Of a stretch of 42,560 nt of DNA, positions 29,629-37,295 are shown piece after piece. A program made the translations under genes and the position numbers. The notes below the pieces were generated by a model that saw only the letters and a program-made list of their open reading frames with translations, was not told the origin of the DNA and searched no databases. Origin of the DNA: Asaia bogorensis (lineage in GTDB: Bacteria; Pseudomonadota; Alphaproteobacteria; Acetobacterales; Acetobacteraceae); contig CAMDGX010000034.1 of NCBI GenBank assembly GCA_945897825.1, forward strand, positions 1 to 42,560, written 5' to 3'. The first letter of the stretch is position 1; the number at the start of each line of letters is the position of its first letter.

Positions 29629-30473
29629 GCGAGCCCAAGGACCCGAACGCCCCGCTCGCCGACTGGCTGCGCGCCCGATACGGCGATAGCGCCCCTGTGG
29701 TTCCGCCGGAGGCCGACACGGCGACGCTGCGCTCCATGGCGCGGCACCGCACCATGCGGCATTTCACAGAGCAGCCGGTCGGGGCGGACCTGCTGCGCAC
29801 TCTGGCCGCCGTGGCGATTGCGGCACCGAGCAAGTCCGACCTGCAGCAGGCCGATATCGTCATCGTCGAAAGCCCCGCCCAGCGCGAGGCGCTCGCAGCG
29901 CTGCTGCCCGACAATCCGTGGGCGAAGGCCGCGCCGGCGTTCCTGGTGTTCTGCGGCAACAACCGGCGCCATCGCCGGCTGCACGCGCTGCGCGGTCACG
30001 CCTTCGCCAACGACCATCTCGATGCCTTCTTCAACCCGGCCGTGGAGGCCGGCATCGTGCTGGGCACCTTCATCGCCGCCGCCGAATCGGTGGGCCTGGC
30101 CACCTGCCCGATCTCGGCGATCCGCAACCATCCGGACGAAGTGGCGAAGGTGCTGGCGCTGCCGGCGCATGTGTTTCCGGTCGCCGGGCTGTGCGTCGGC
30201 TGGCCGAGCGGGTTCACCGCGATGACGCCGCGGCTGCCGTTGTCCGCCACCGTCCATACCGACCGCCACGACGATGCGGCGCTCGACGACCACATCGCCG
30301 AATACGATTCGCGCCGCGACCGCGACAAGCCGGTGCGCGCCCGCCGCCGCGACGATCTGTTCGGGGCGCATCAGCCCTACACCTGGTCCGAGGACAAGGC
30401 GCGGCAATATGCCCAGCCGGAACGCACCGGCTGGGGCGCCTTCGTGCGGCGGATCGGCTTCCGGCTCGATTGA
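29625..30473 (+). CDS. Nitroreductase family protein
   Basis: A 282-residue FMN-dependent oxidoreductase. It starts at GTG 29625, overlapping the M14 stop as GTGA, with AAGGAG 11 nt upstream. RHRTMRHFTEQPV is the canonical FMN-phosphate-contact segment, APSKSDLQQ the usual second loop, and GLATCPISAIRNHPDEVAKVL the C-terminal flavin-binding part. A charged extension (about residues 225-282) goes beyond the typical 200-220 residues. It probably uses NAD(P)H to reduce nitro or quinone-like substrates. The tight coupling to the peptidase gene suggests a shared pathway. Confidence 0.9.
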   Translation: MSEPKDPNAPLADWLRARYGDSAPVVPPEADTATLRSMARHRTMRHFTEQPVGADLLRTLAAVAIAAPSKSDLQQADIVIVESPAQREALAALLPDNPWAKAAPAFLVFCGNNRRHRRLHALRGHAFANDHLDAFFNPAVEAGIVLGTFIAAAESVGLATCPISAIRNHPDEVAKVLALPAHVFPVAGLCVGWPSGFTAMTPRLPLSATVHTDRHDDAALDDHIAEYDSRRDRDKPVRARRRDDLFGAHQPYTWSEDKARQYAQPERTGWGAFVRRIGFRLD

Positions 30474-30531
30474 CCGCGCCGCCCGCCGCTGCTCAAACCC
30501 CCGCCGCCACATCCCGCGAGACGATACCCCA

Positions 30532-31716
30532 ATGCGCCCAGCCTCCTTCGAACTGCCCATGGACGTCCTGCGCACCCGCCAGAACGTGAAATGGGCCAAG
30601 TACGGCCCCGACGTTCTGCCGGCCTGGGTGGCCGAGATGGACTTCTCCATCGCCCACCCGATCCGTCGTGCCATCAGCGACCTGATCCGCGAGGAGGAGT
30701 ACGGTTACCCCCACCGCGCCGGCGGCGGCCATGGCGACGAGGGCCTCTCCGGCGCCTTCGCCCGGCGCATGCAGTCCCGCTTCGGCTGGACCGTCGATCC
30801 CGGTCTGGTGCAGCCGCTGTCGGACCTCGTGCAGGGCACCTACGCCGCCGTCTGGGCGTTCTCCGACCCGGGCGACGGCATCCTGCTGCACCTGCCGGCC
30901 TATCCGCCGTTCCACTCGGCCATCCACGACACCGGCCGCCGGCTCGACGCGCTCCAGCTGCGCAGCGATGCCACCGGCTACGTGCTCGACCTCGATGCGA
31001 TGGCCAAGCTGGGCGACGCGCGCACGAAGATCCTCATGCTCTGCAATCCGCAGAACCCGACCGGGCGCGTGTTCACCCGCGACGAATTGCTGGCCATGGG
31101 CCGCATGGCGATTGAGCGCGACTGGATCATCGTCGCCGACGAAATCCACTCCGACCTCGTGTACGACGGCCACGTCCACATCCCGATCGCCACCCTCTCG
31201 CCCGAGATCGCGGCGCGCACCGTCACCATCACCAGCGCGACCAAGAGCTTCAACATCCCCGGCCTGCGCTGCGGCCTGATGCATTTCGGCACGGCCGAGC
31301 TGATGGCCCGCTTCCACGCCCGCGTGCCCACCCGCGTGCTCGGCGCGCCGGGCATCATCGGCGTCGACGCGACCATCGCCGCGTGGGACCACGGCCAGCC
31401 CTGGCTCGACGAGGTGCTGCCCTATCTCGACGCCAACCGCCAGCGCTTGGCCGCCTTCCTCAAGGCCGAGTTGCCCGGCATCAAGTTCCACGCGCCGGAG
31501 GCCACCTATCTCGGCTGGCTGGACTGCTCGGCCCTCGGCCTGCCCGGCACCGCGTTCGACTTCTTCCACGACCGCGCGAAGATCGCCTTCAGCCCCGGCC
31601 AGGCCTTCGACCCGGCGAACGAGAAGGCGGTCCGCTTCAACTTCGCCACCTCAGCGCCGATCCTGGAGCGCATCCTCGCCCGCATGGCCGACGCCGTGCG
31701 CAGCAACCTTCGCTGA
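30532..31716 (+). CDS. MalY/PatB family PLP-dependent aminotransferase/C-S lyase
   Basis: A 394-residue fold-type I PLP enzyme. The PLP lysine is Lys238 in TSATKSFNIPGLRCG. Family signatures are LPAWVAEMDFSIAHPI near the N-terminus, YGYPHRAGG, CNPQNPTGRVFTRDEL and ADEIHSDLVYDG. This subfamily contains cystathionine beta-lyase (MalY/PatB) enzymes, which release thiols, pyruvate and ammonia from cysteine conjugates, and related transaminases. The two cannot be told apart by eye. The start ATG 30532 lies 58 bp after the nitroreductase stop, and the DUF1330 gene follows 13 bp downstream. Confidence 0.9.
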   Translation: MRPASFELPMDVLRTRQNVKWAKYGPDVLPAWVAEMDFSIAHPIRRAISDLIREEEYGYPHRAGGGHGDEGLSGAFARRMQSRFGWTVDPGLVQPLSDLVQGTYAAVWAFSDPGDGILLHLPAYPPFHSAIHDTGRRLDALQLRSDATGYVLDLDAMAKLGDARTKILMLCNPQNPTGRVFTRDELLAMGRMAIERDWIIVADEIHSDLVYDGHVHIPIATLSPEIAARTVTITSATKSFNIPGLRCGLMHFGTAELMARFHARVPTRVLGAPGIIGVDATIAAWDHGQPWLDEVLPYLDANRQRLAAFLKAELPGIKFHAPEATYLGWLDCSALGLPGTAFDFFHDRAKIAFSPGQAFDPANEKAVRFNFATSAPILERILARMADAVRSNLR

Positions 31717-31729
31717 AGGAGACCCTGCA

Positions 31730-32029
31730 ATGCCCGTCTACATGTATTTCAACGAAACGGTCACCAACCCGGAGGTCTTCGAGACCTACCGCAAGCAGGC
31801 CGGGCCGATGATCCTGTCCTATGGCGGCAAATACATCGTGCGCGGCGGCGCGGTGACGAACCTTGAGGGCGAGCCCGGCCTCGGGCGCGTCGTGATCATC
31901 GAGTGGGAGAGCATGGAGGCGGCGAAGCGCTTCTACTTCAGCCCGGAATACCAGGTGCTGGTGAAGCTGCGGCAAACCTGCACCATCGGCACCGCCGCCA
32001 TCCTCGACGGCGCGCCGCCGACCGGCTGA
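31730..32029 (+). CDS. DUF1330 family protein
   Basis: A 99-residue dimeric alpha/beta-barrel (ferredoxin-like) protein. The conserved pattern is YMYFNETVTNPEVFETYRKQ, then YGGKYIVRGG, GRVVIIEWESMEAAKRFYFS and EYQ. The biochemical function of DUF1330 is unknown. GAAGGAGA precedes the start. It is the last gene of the M14-nitroreductase-MalY set and is followed by a perfect hairpin. Confidence 0.9.
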   Translation: MPVYMYFNETVTNPEVFETYRKQAGPMILSYGGKYIVRGGAVTNLEGEPGLGRVVIIEWESMEAAKRFYFSPEYQVLVKLRQTCTIGTAAILDGAPPTG

Positions 32030-32035
32030 TGCACC

Positions 32036-32072
32036 GGCCCTGTGTTCGCAGTCCGCCCGCGAACACAGGGCC
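32036..32072. terminator. Long perfect hairpin between convergent genes
   Basis: GGCCCTGTGTTCGC (32036-32049) and GCGAACACAGGGCC (32059-32072) form a perfect 14-bp stem with a 9-nt loop. It lies 6 nt past the DUF1330 stop and 15 nt past the stop of the convergent protease gene. No T-run lies on either side, so it would be a bidirectional, T-less terminator or RNA 3'-end protector. Confidence 0.6.
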
Positions 32073-32087
32073 GCGCCCGTCGCGCCC

Positions 32088-33077
32088 TCAGGTCAGGAAG
32101 TAGGCGTCCACCGGCGGCGCGGACGACACGACGTAGCCGAGGTCCTTCATCGAGGCGACCGTCAACAGGCTCAGCGGCGCGGCGACCATGCCGGGCGCGG
32201 GCGATGCGGTGTCGAGCCAGCCCGTCATCAGCTCATGGCGGAACACCGCCTCCGACCAGTGCGACCCCATGGTCCCCGCCCCGCCGCCGCTTTCCAGCGG
32301 CACCGCCAGCGCGTTCACCCCGTTGTCGAACCCCTGGAAGGCGTCGACGAGCTTGTCGTATTCGGCCATCGCGTTGCCGCCGATGAAGTTGCTGCCGGAC
32401 AGCCCCTTGTAGCTCCAGATCGAGCCGTAGCCGATGCCGTGCAGCATCTCGTGCGTCACGATCTCGTCGAAGAATCCAGCCGCGTGGAACGCCGACGCGT
32501 CGTCCACGTCGAACTCCATCATCGCGGTCGCCGGCAGGTAGCTGCCGACCCGCAGCGACGTCGGCCCCGCCTGGCCGAGCACGCCGCCCGCGCCGTCGAT
32601 CGCCTTCAGTTCGGCGGAGATCTGGATGTCGTCGATCGTGCCGCCCTTGACCCGCACATTGGCCACGTCGCCGACGATGATGGTGCTGATGCGGTCGGCC
32701 GCGGCCTTGAACACGTTCTGCAGCGTGGCCGTCCAGGTGCCCTTGAACTGGATCGTCACGTTGTATCCGCCGGCCGCGCCGCTGGTGTAGCTGCTGACCG
32801 TGCCGCCGGTCTCGCCGCCGCCCGAGCCACCGCCGCCGACGGGCTTGCCCTTCGCCGCCGATGAACCCGCGGCGCTCAGCCCGAGATCGCCCGCCGCGAG
32901 TGAACGGGTGAGGTCGACAAGGATGACCTCCTGCAGCACGGCGCCGATCGCCGGTGCCGCGGCCGCCGGCGGCAGCACCGGCGCCCAGTGGCCCAGCAGC
33001 GAATCCGCTCGGTATGCCTCGGGAATGTCGTTCTCGTCCGCTTCGCCCGGAAGCCTGATCCTGGCCGTGCCGCGCAT
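32088..33077 (-). CDS. Leishmanolysin-like zinc metalloprotease (M8 type)
   Basis: A 329-residue protein. The zinc site is HEMLHGIGYG (His209, Glu210, His213), with third ligand His273 in GSHWSEAVF and a Met-turn at Met284 in HELMTGW. The spacing and the SHW...ELM order match leishmanolysin (gp63), as does the following ASMKDLGY. A Gly/Ser-rich linker occupies residues 81-92. The N-terminus (MRGTARIRLPGEADENDIPE) is not a signal peptide, so the protein is either cytosolic or exported by a non-classical route. ATG 33077 is preferred because GAGGCAGGAT lies just upstream. An extension to TTG 33110 is possible. Confidence 0.85.
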   Translation of the reverse strand: MRGTARIRLPGEADENDIPEAYRADSLLGHWAPVLPPAAAAPAIGAVLQEVILVDLTRSLAAGDLGLSAAGSSAAKGKPVGGGGSGGGETGGTVSSYTSGAAGGYNVTIQFKGTWTATLQNVFKAAADRISTIIVGDVANVRVKGGTIDDIQISAELKAIDGAGGVLGQAGPTSLRVGSYLPATAMMEFDVDDASAFHAAGFFDEIVTHEMLHGIGYGSIWSYKGLSGSNFIGGNAMAEYDKLVDAFQGFDNGVNALAVPLESGGGAGTMGSHWSEAVFRHELMTGWLDTASPAPGMVAAPLSLLTVASMKDLGYVVSSAPPVDAYFLT

Positions 33078-33210
33078 ATCCTGCCTCGCATCGCAATCAA
33101 TTGAGATCAAAAACTAGGCCGCAGTTCCTTTCCGAACTATGACCGCCGGAAATACGAGACAAAATGATACTTTTTGGAACGGGCGGGCAGACGATGCGCC
33201 GCGTCGGAGA
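33078..33210. other. AT-richer intergenic region upstream of the metalloprotease gene
   Basis: This stretch of 133 bp lies between two co-directional minus-strand genes. It contains AT-rich patches (33100-33118 and 33148-33178) in an otherwise GC-rich neighbourhood, consistent with a minus-strand promoter for the protease. I could not fix a convincing -35/-10 pair. Confidence 0.3.
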
Positions 33211-34278
33211 CTAAGCGCGGAAAGCCGGCAGCACCTCGGCGCCGAACCGGCGGGTCGATTCCATCACCAGCGCGTGGTCCATCTCGCCGAACCCGGTCTG
33301 GCACAGCAAATGCCGCACCCCGGCCTCGCGCAGCTCCGCCACCTGCTCGCGCACCCGCTTGGCGGAGCCGAACAGCGTGCCGGTCTCCAGCATGTTGGGC
33401 AGTGCCACTTCATCCGGTACCGATGCATCGGCCCAGGGGTTCAGCACCGCCGGGTCCACCACGAAATCTGGCGGGTTCAGCGTGGTGCGCAGATGGTTGA
33501 TGTGGTGTCGCGCCGCCAGCAGCTCGCGCGACACGGTGTCCTCCGCCTCCGCATCGCTCTCGCCGACATAGACGTTGCGCCACAACGCCGCGGACTCCAT
33601 CAGCCGCGCGCGGGTTGCCGCGTCGTGCCCGCCCTCCTGCAACGCACCTTCATAGGTCGCCCAGCGCTCGCGAATGCGCGGCACCGACAGCCGTGAGGTC
33701 AGGATCGGGATGCCGCGCAGCCCGCACTCCCGGAACGAGCCCGGCGAAATCACGCTGCGCCACAGCGGCGGCCCGCCCGCCTGCACCGGCTTCGGCCGCA
33801 GCGCCGGAACGTGCACAGAATAGTATTTGCCCTCGTGCGTCACCGGCGCCTCCCGCCACAGTCGCTCGAAGATGGATTGCGCCTCCTCCATCCGCGCCTT
33901 GCTGTCGTCGCTGCGCAGGCCGTGGCCGATGAACTCGTATTCGTTGAACACCGTGCCCTTGCCGATCCCGACATCGATCCGCCCCTTGGAAAGATTGTCG
34001 AGCAGGGCTAGCTGGGTTGCCAGCCGCACCGGATGGTGGAACGGCATCTGCACCACCGCGAAGCCGATCCGGATGCGGCTGGTCTTCATCGCCAGCGCGG
34101 CCGCGAAGGTCAGCGCGTCGTTGTAGACGCTTTCGCCAGTGAAATAATGCTCCGTCAGCCACACGCTGTCGAAGCCCAGCGCCTCGACCGCACAGGCCAG
34201 CTCCAGCTGCTGCTCGATGCAGGCCGCATCCTCCTCGGGCGAGGGCGAGGCCGCCAGGGTCAGCCAACCGAACCGCAT
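33211..34278 (-). CDS. LLM class flavin-dependent oxidoreductase
   Basis: A 355-residue luciferase-like monooxygenase. The start MRFGWLTLAASPSPEEDAAC leads into strand 1 of the barrel. SVWLTEHYFTGESVYNDAL is the typical E-H-Y/F active-site segment, RIRIGFAVVQMPFHHPVRLA is the second conserved block, and LSKGRIDVGIGKGTVFNEYEF carries the flavin-binding glycine-rich turn. The C-terminal FGSAKRVREQVAELREAGV is also characteristic. This length and layout resemble LuxA-like alkanal or xenobiotic monooxygenases. It is followed upstream (10 bp) by an SDR gene on the same strand, a likely operon partner. Confidence 0.91.
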   Translation of the reverse strand: MRFGWLTLAASPSPEEDAACIEQQLELACAVEALGFDSVWLTEHYFTGESVYNDALTFAAALAMKTSRIRIGFAVVQMPFHHPVRLATQLALLDNLSKGRIDVGIGKGTVFNEYEFIGHGLRSDDSKARMEEAQSIFERLWREAPVTHEGKYYSVHVPALRPKPVQAGGPPLWRSVISPGSFRECGLRGIPILTSRLSVPRIRERWATYEGALQEGGHDAATRARLMESAALWRNVYVGESDAEAEDTVSRELLAARHHINHLRTTLNPPDFVVDPAVLNPWADASVPDEVALPNMLETGTLFGSAKRVREQVAELREAGVRHLLCQTGFGEMDHALVMESTRRFGAEVLPAFRA

Positions 34279-34288
34279 GGGATGCTCC

Positions 34289-35062
34289 TCAGAACAGCGA
34301 ATACCCGCCGTCGATCACGAACGACTCGCCCGTATGATACGCGCTGGCGTCACTCATGATGTAGACCGCAACACCGCCGAAATCCGCCCCGGTCCCCCAG
34401 CGCCGCATCGGAATCCGCGGCATCACGGCGCCGGCAAACTTGTCGTTGCCGATCGACTTGGCCGTCATGTCCGTCTCGATCCAGCCCGGCAGGATCGCAT
34501 TGGCCGTTATGCCATGGCGCGCCGTCTCCACCGCAATGGATTGGAGCATCGAAACCAGCCCGCCCTTGGTCGCCGAATAATGCTCGTTGCGCGCCGCCCC
34601 CTCGATCGCCGCCAGCGACGCCGTCCCTACCAGCCGACCGCCGCCGCCGCGCGCCACCATGTGCCTGGCCGCCGCGCGCAGCGTGAACATCGCCCCGTCG
34701 AGGTTCACCCGCATCACCTTGTTCCAAAGCTCGGTGTCGTACTCATGAAACGGCACCGACCGCCCGGCCCCGATGCCGGCATTGGCGAAGCACCCGTCCA
34801 CGCGCCCCATGGCATCGAGCGTGCGCGCGAACGCCGCATCCACCGCCGCCTCGTCGCCCACATCGCATTCCAGCGCGAGGATCCTGCGCCCGGTTTTCTC
34901 CAGCTCGGCCTTCGCCGCGGCGTTCTTGGCGGGATTGGTCCCCCAGATCGCCACGTCGGCCCCCGCCTCGGCGATCGCCACCGCCATGCCGAGCCCAATG
35001 CCGGAATTCCCGCCGGTGATCAGCGCGACCTTCCCGGTCAGGTCAAAGGGCTTGTAGGCCAT
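34289..35062 (-). CDS. SDR family oxidoreductase
   Basis: A 257-residue classical short-chain dehydrogenase. The NAD(P) motif TGGNSGIGLG lies at about residues 15-24. NAG is in CFANAGIGAG, the catalytic Ser is in VGTASLAA, and Tyr and Lys are in HYSATKGG. LPGWIETDMT and the C-terminal ITGE-type segment YHTGESFVIDGGYSLF complete the fold. The start ATG 35062 (MAYKPFDLTGKVALIT) has GAGGAGA 8 nt upstream. The frame extends to 35149 without support. It is probably co-transcribed with the LLM gene. Substrate unknown. Confidence 0.93.
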   Translation of the reverse strand: MAYKPFDLTGKVALITGGNSGIGLGMAVAIAEAGADVAIWGTNPAKNAAAKAELEKTGRRILALECDVGDEAAVDAAFARTLDAMGRVDGCFANAGIGAGRSVPFHEYDTELWNKVMRVNLDGAMFTLRAAARHMVARGGGGRLVGTASLAAIEGAARNEHYSATKGGLVSMLQSIAVETARHGITANAILPGWIETDMTAKSIGNDKFAGAVMPRIPMRRWGTGADFGGVAVYIMSDASAYHTGESFVIDGGYSLF

Positions 35063-35137
35063 GGCAGCGTCTCCTCGCGTTTCCCTTCGGCCAGCGTGGC
35101 CCGGCCAGGGCGGGGCGGCAAGCCCCGGGCGTGGGAA

Positions 35138-35281
35138 GAAAGGAATCACGTTCTTTTTTGAAAAAAAGAACCAAAAAACTTTCTATCCATTTGCGCCCAC
35201 CTTCATAGGTCCAGCGCAGAGCAAATGGAGAAAAAGTCTTTTTGCTTCTTTTTCTTCAGAAAAAGAAGACTCTTCCTTCCT
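35138..35281. repeat. Triple-hairpin intergenic element, copy 3 (inverted, weaker central stem)
   Basis: Hairpin G has arms GTTCTTTTTT (35150-35159) and AAAAAAGAAC (35162-35171). The central stem is shortened to CCATTTGC (35187-35194) with GCAAATGG (35221-35228), 8 bp, with an outer partly paired CAAAAAACTTT/AAAGTCTTTTTG. Hairpin K is CTTCTTTTTCT (35245-35255) with AGAAAAAGAAG (35258-35268). The order G-centre-K is inverted relative to copies 1 and 2. It is the only copy not between convergent genes: it lies downstream of the 35282 gene and upstream of the SDR start, both on the minus strand. Confidence 0.88.
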
Positions 35282-36013
35282 TCACGCCGCCGGAGCCACG
35301 CTCAACCCCACCACCTTGTGCGCCGCGATGAACCCCGCCACGAGCCCGCTCGCCTTCGCCTCCTCCACGAACTCGCGCAGGAAGGCCTGCCCCGCCATCA
35401 ACGTCTTGCCGCAACCGATCGCCTGCTGCACCGCCATGAACTTCCCGTCCATGATCGTGTGCCCCGGCGCTTTCGGGGCATCCCCGAGCAGCCCTGGCCG
35501 CAGCCCCGCCAGCGCGTCGACGCCGCCCTGGAGGTACATCTCGAACGCCCCGCCCAGCCCGTTCGCCCGCACCAGCGTCGCGTGCTGGATGTTGCGCTCC
35601 AGCCACAAATCATACGCGGCGCGGGCCGACACGCAGATGCGCACGCCGGGCTTGTCCACGTCCGCGATCGTGCGCAGCTTCGAGCCGGGCGGCACCATGT
35701 AGGTCGCCTCGATCTCGCAGTATGCAGCGGTGAACGCGGTCTTTTCCGAACGCAGCGGGTCGGCGCCGATCAGCCCGATATCCCACGCATCCGTCCCCGC
35801 CGCATCGGCCAGCACGCCGGGGTTTGGATACGGCACCTTCACCAGCGGAACGCCCAGACGCCGCGCCACCTCGGCCGCCATGCTCGGCGACACCCCGACG
35901 GGGCCGCCATCCGCGTCCTTGCCGGTCACGAGCAGGAAGTTGCTCATGTTGATCCCCGCCCGCAGCACCCCTGTCGGCGCCAGCTCGGCCCGCGCGGCAG
36001 CAACATCAACCAT
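35282..36013 (-). CDS. Family-3 solute-binding-domain protein lacking a signal peptide
   Basis: A 243-residue protein with the SBP_bac_3 (polar amino acid binding) fold: GVLRAGINMSNFLLVTG, VGVSPSMAAEVARRLGVPL, DIGLIGADPLRSEKTAFTAAY and LRTIADVDKPGVRICVS follow the family order. The start ATG 36013 (MVDVAAARAELAPTGV) has GGGGAGA 8 nt upstream, and there is no hydrophobic signal before it. It is therefore predicted to be cytoplasmic, which is unusual for this fold. No permease or ATPase gene adjoins it. It may sense a small molecule or act as an enzyme such as a cyclohexadienyl-dehydratase-like protein (inference). Its stop abuts repeat element 3. Confidence 0.82.
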   Translation of the reverse strand: MVDVAAARAELAPTGVLRAGINMSNFLLVTGKDADGGPVGVSPSMAAEVARRLGVPLVKVPYPNPGVLADAAGTDAWDIGLIGADPLRSEKTAFTAAYCEIEATYMVPPGSKLRTIADVDKPGVRICVSARAAYDLWLERNIQHATLVRANGLGGAFEMYLQGGVDALAGLRPGLLGDAPKAPGHTIMDGKFMAVQQAIGCGKTLMAGQAFLREFVEEAKASGLVAGFIAAHKVVGLSVAPAA

Positions 36014-36089
36014 GGCATCGTCTCCCCGTCAGTCATCGTTCCATGCCACCATGCCACCGCCGCCAGCATGCCGGAAGGGCAGGGGAACC

Positions 36090-36434
36090 ATGATCGCCGT
36101 CATCTTCGAAGTCCGCCCCGCCGAGGGCCGCACCGAAGCCTATCTCGACCTCGCCGCGAAGCTGCGCGACGACCTCGCGACGATGGACGGCTTCATCAGC
36201 GTCGAGCGCTTCCAGAGCCTCACCGACCCGGGCAAGCTCCTCTCCCTCTCCTTCTGGCGCGATGAGGCGGCCGTCGCCGGCTGGCGCAACCAGGCCCGCC
36301 ACCGCGCCACCCAGTCCGCCGGCCGCGGCGGCGTGTTCGCCGAATACCGCCTGCGCGTCGCCGCCGTGCTGCGCGACTACGGCCTCGACGAGCGCGAGCA
36401 AGCCCCCGCCGACAGCCGCGTGCACCACGCATGA
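36090..36434 (+). CDS. Antibiotic biosynthesis monooxygenase (ABM) domain protein
   Basis: A 114-residue dimeric alpha/beta-barrel protein. The conserved features are IFEVRPAEGRTEAYLDLAAK, MDGFISVERFQS, LLSLSFWRDEAAVAGWRN and HRATQSAGRGG, matching ABM-domain enzymes that oxidise or bind small aromatic or polyketide-like compounds. The start ATG 36090 is preceded by AGGGGAACC and is preferred over the long upstream open frame to 35730, which overlaps the divergent gene. The stop overlaps the MBL start (ATGA). Confidence 0.88.
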   Translation: MIAVIFEVRPAEGRTEAYLDLAAKLRDDLATMDGFISVERFQSLTDPGKLLSLSFWRDEAAVAGWRNQARHRATQSAGRGGVFAEYRLRVAAVLRDYGLDEREQAPADSRVHHA

Positions 36435-37237
36435 CCCCCTACATCTGCACCACCTGCGGCACCCAATACGCCCCGAGTGCCGCGCCCCCGCCGTCCTGCC
36501 CGATCTGTCAGGACGAGCGCCAATATGTCGGCCCCGGCGGCCAGTCCTGGACCACGCTCGACACCCTGCGCCGCACCCACGCCAACATCTGGCGCCTGCG
36601 CGAGCCCGATCTGTTCGACCTCCAGACCACCCCCGGCTTCGCCATCGGCCAGCGCGCCCACCTGCTGCGTACGCCATCGGGCAACATCCTGTGGGACTGC
36701 ATCGCCCTGCTCGACGACGCGACAGTGCAACTCATCCAAGCCCTCGGCGGCCTCTCCGCCATCGCCATCTCGCACCCGCATTTCTACACCACCATGGCCG
36801 AGTGGGCGCGCGCCTTCGCCTGCCCGATCTGGCTCCACGAAGCCGACCGCGCCCACATCCAGCGCCCCGACCCAGCCCTGCGCTTCTGGTCCGGCCCCAC
36901 ACACGCGCTGGCCGACGGCCTCACCCTCATCAACGCCCCCGGCCACTTCGACGGCGCCGCCATGCTCCACTGGCAACAAGGCGCCGAAGGAAGCGGCGTG
37001 CTGCTCGCCGGGGACGTGATCCAGCTCGTGCCCGACGCGAATTCGGTCAGCTTCATGCGCAGCTACCCGAACCTCATCCCGCTCCCCGCCCACGCCATCA
37101 CCGGGATCGAGTCCGCCATCGCCCCCTTCGCCTTCGACCGCCTCTACAACGCCTTCGCCCCGCGCGGCATGATGTCCAACGCCAAGCCTAACATCGCCCG
37201 CTCCGCTGAGCGCTATCGGCGCTGGATAGCCCCGTGA
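36431..37237 (+). CDS. MBL fold metallo-hydrolase with N-terminal Cys4 ribbon
   Basis: A 268-residue protein. The N-terminus has a rubredoxin/zinc-ribbon-like CxxC...CxxC (Cys6, Cys9, Cys23, Cys26). The metallo-beta-lactamase domain follows: the metal motif reads SHPHFYTT (His115, His117), so the usual Asp and His of HxHxDH are replaced by Tyr119 and Thr120. His172 (GHFDGAAM) and Asp195 (LAGD) are kept, and a late His221 is present. Site 2 ligands are thus altered. It is translationally coupled to the ABM gene. Its reaction is unknown. Confidence 0.86.
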   Translation: MTPYICTTCGTQYAPSAAPPPSCPICQDERQYVGPGGQSWTTLDTLRRTHANIWRLREPDLFDLQTTPGFAIGQRAHLLRTPSGNILWDCIALLDDATVQLIQALGGLSAIAISHPHFYTTMAEWARAFACPIWLHEADRAHIQRPDPALRFWSGPTHALADGLTLINAPGHFDGAAMLHWQQGAEGSGVLLAGDVIQLVPDANSVSFMRSYPNLIPLPAHAITGIESAIAPFAFDRLYNAFAPRGMMSNAKPNIARSAERYRRWIAP

Positions 37238-37295
37238 TCGACGACCGCAGCCCCGCCCCCGCGCTCCCAGCGCCGGACCCATGGAGATGCCCGGC

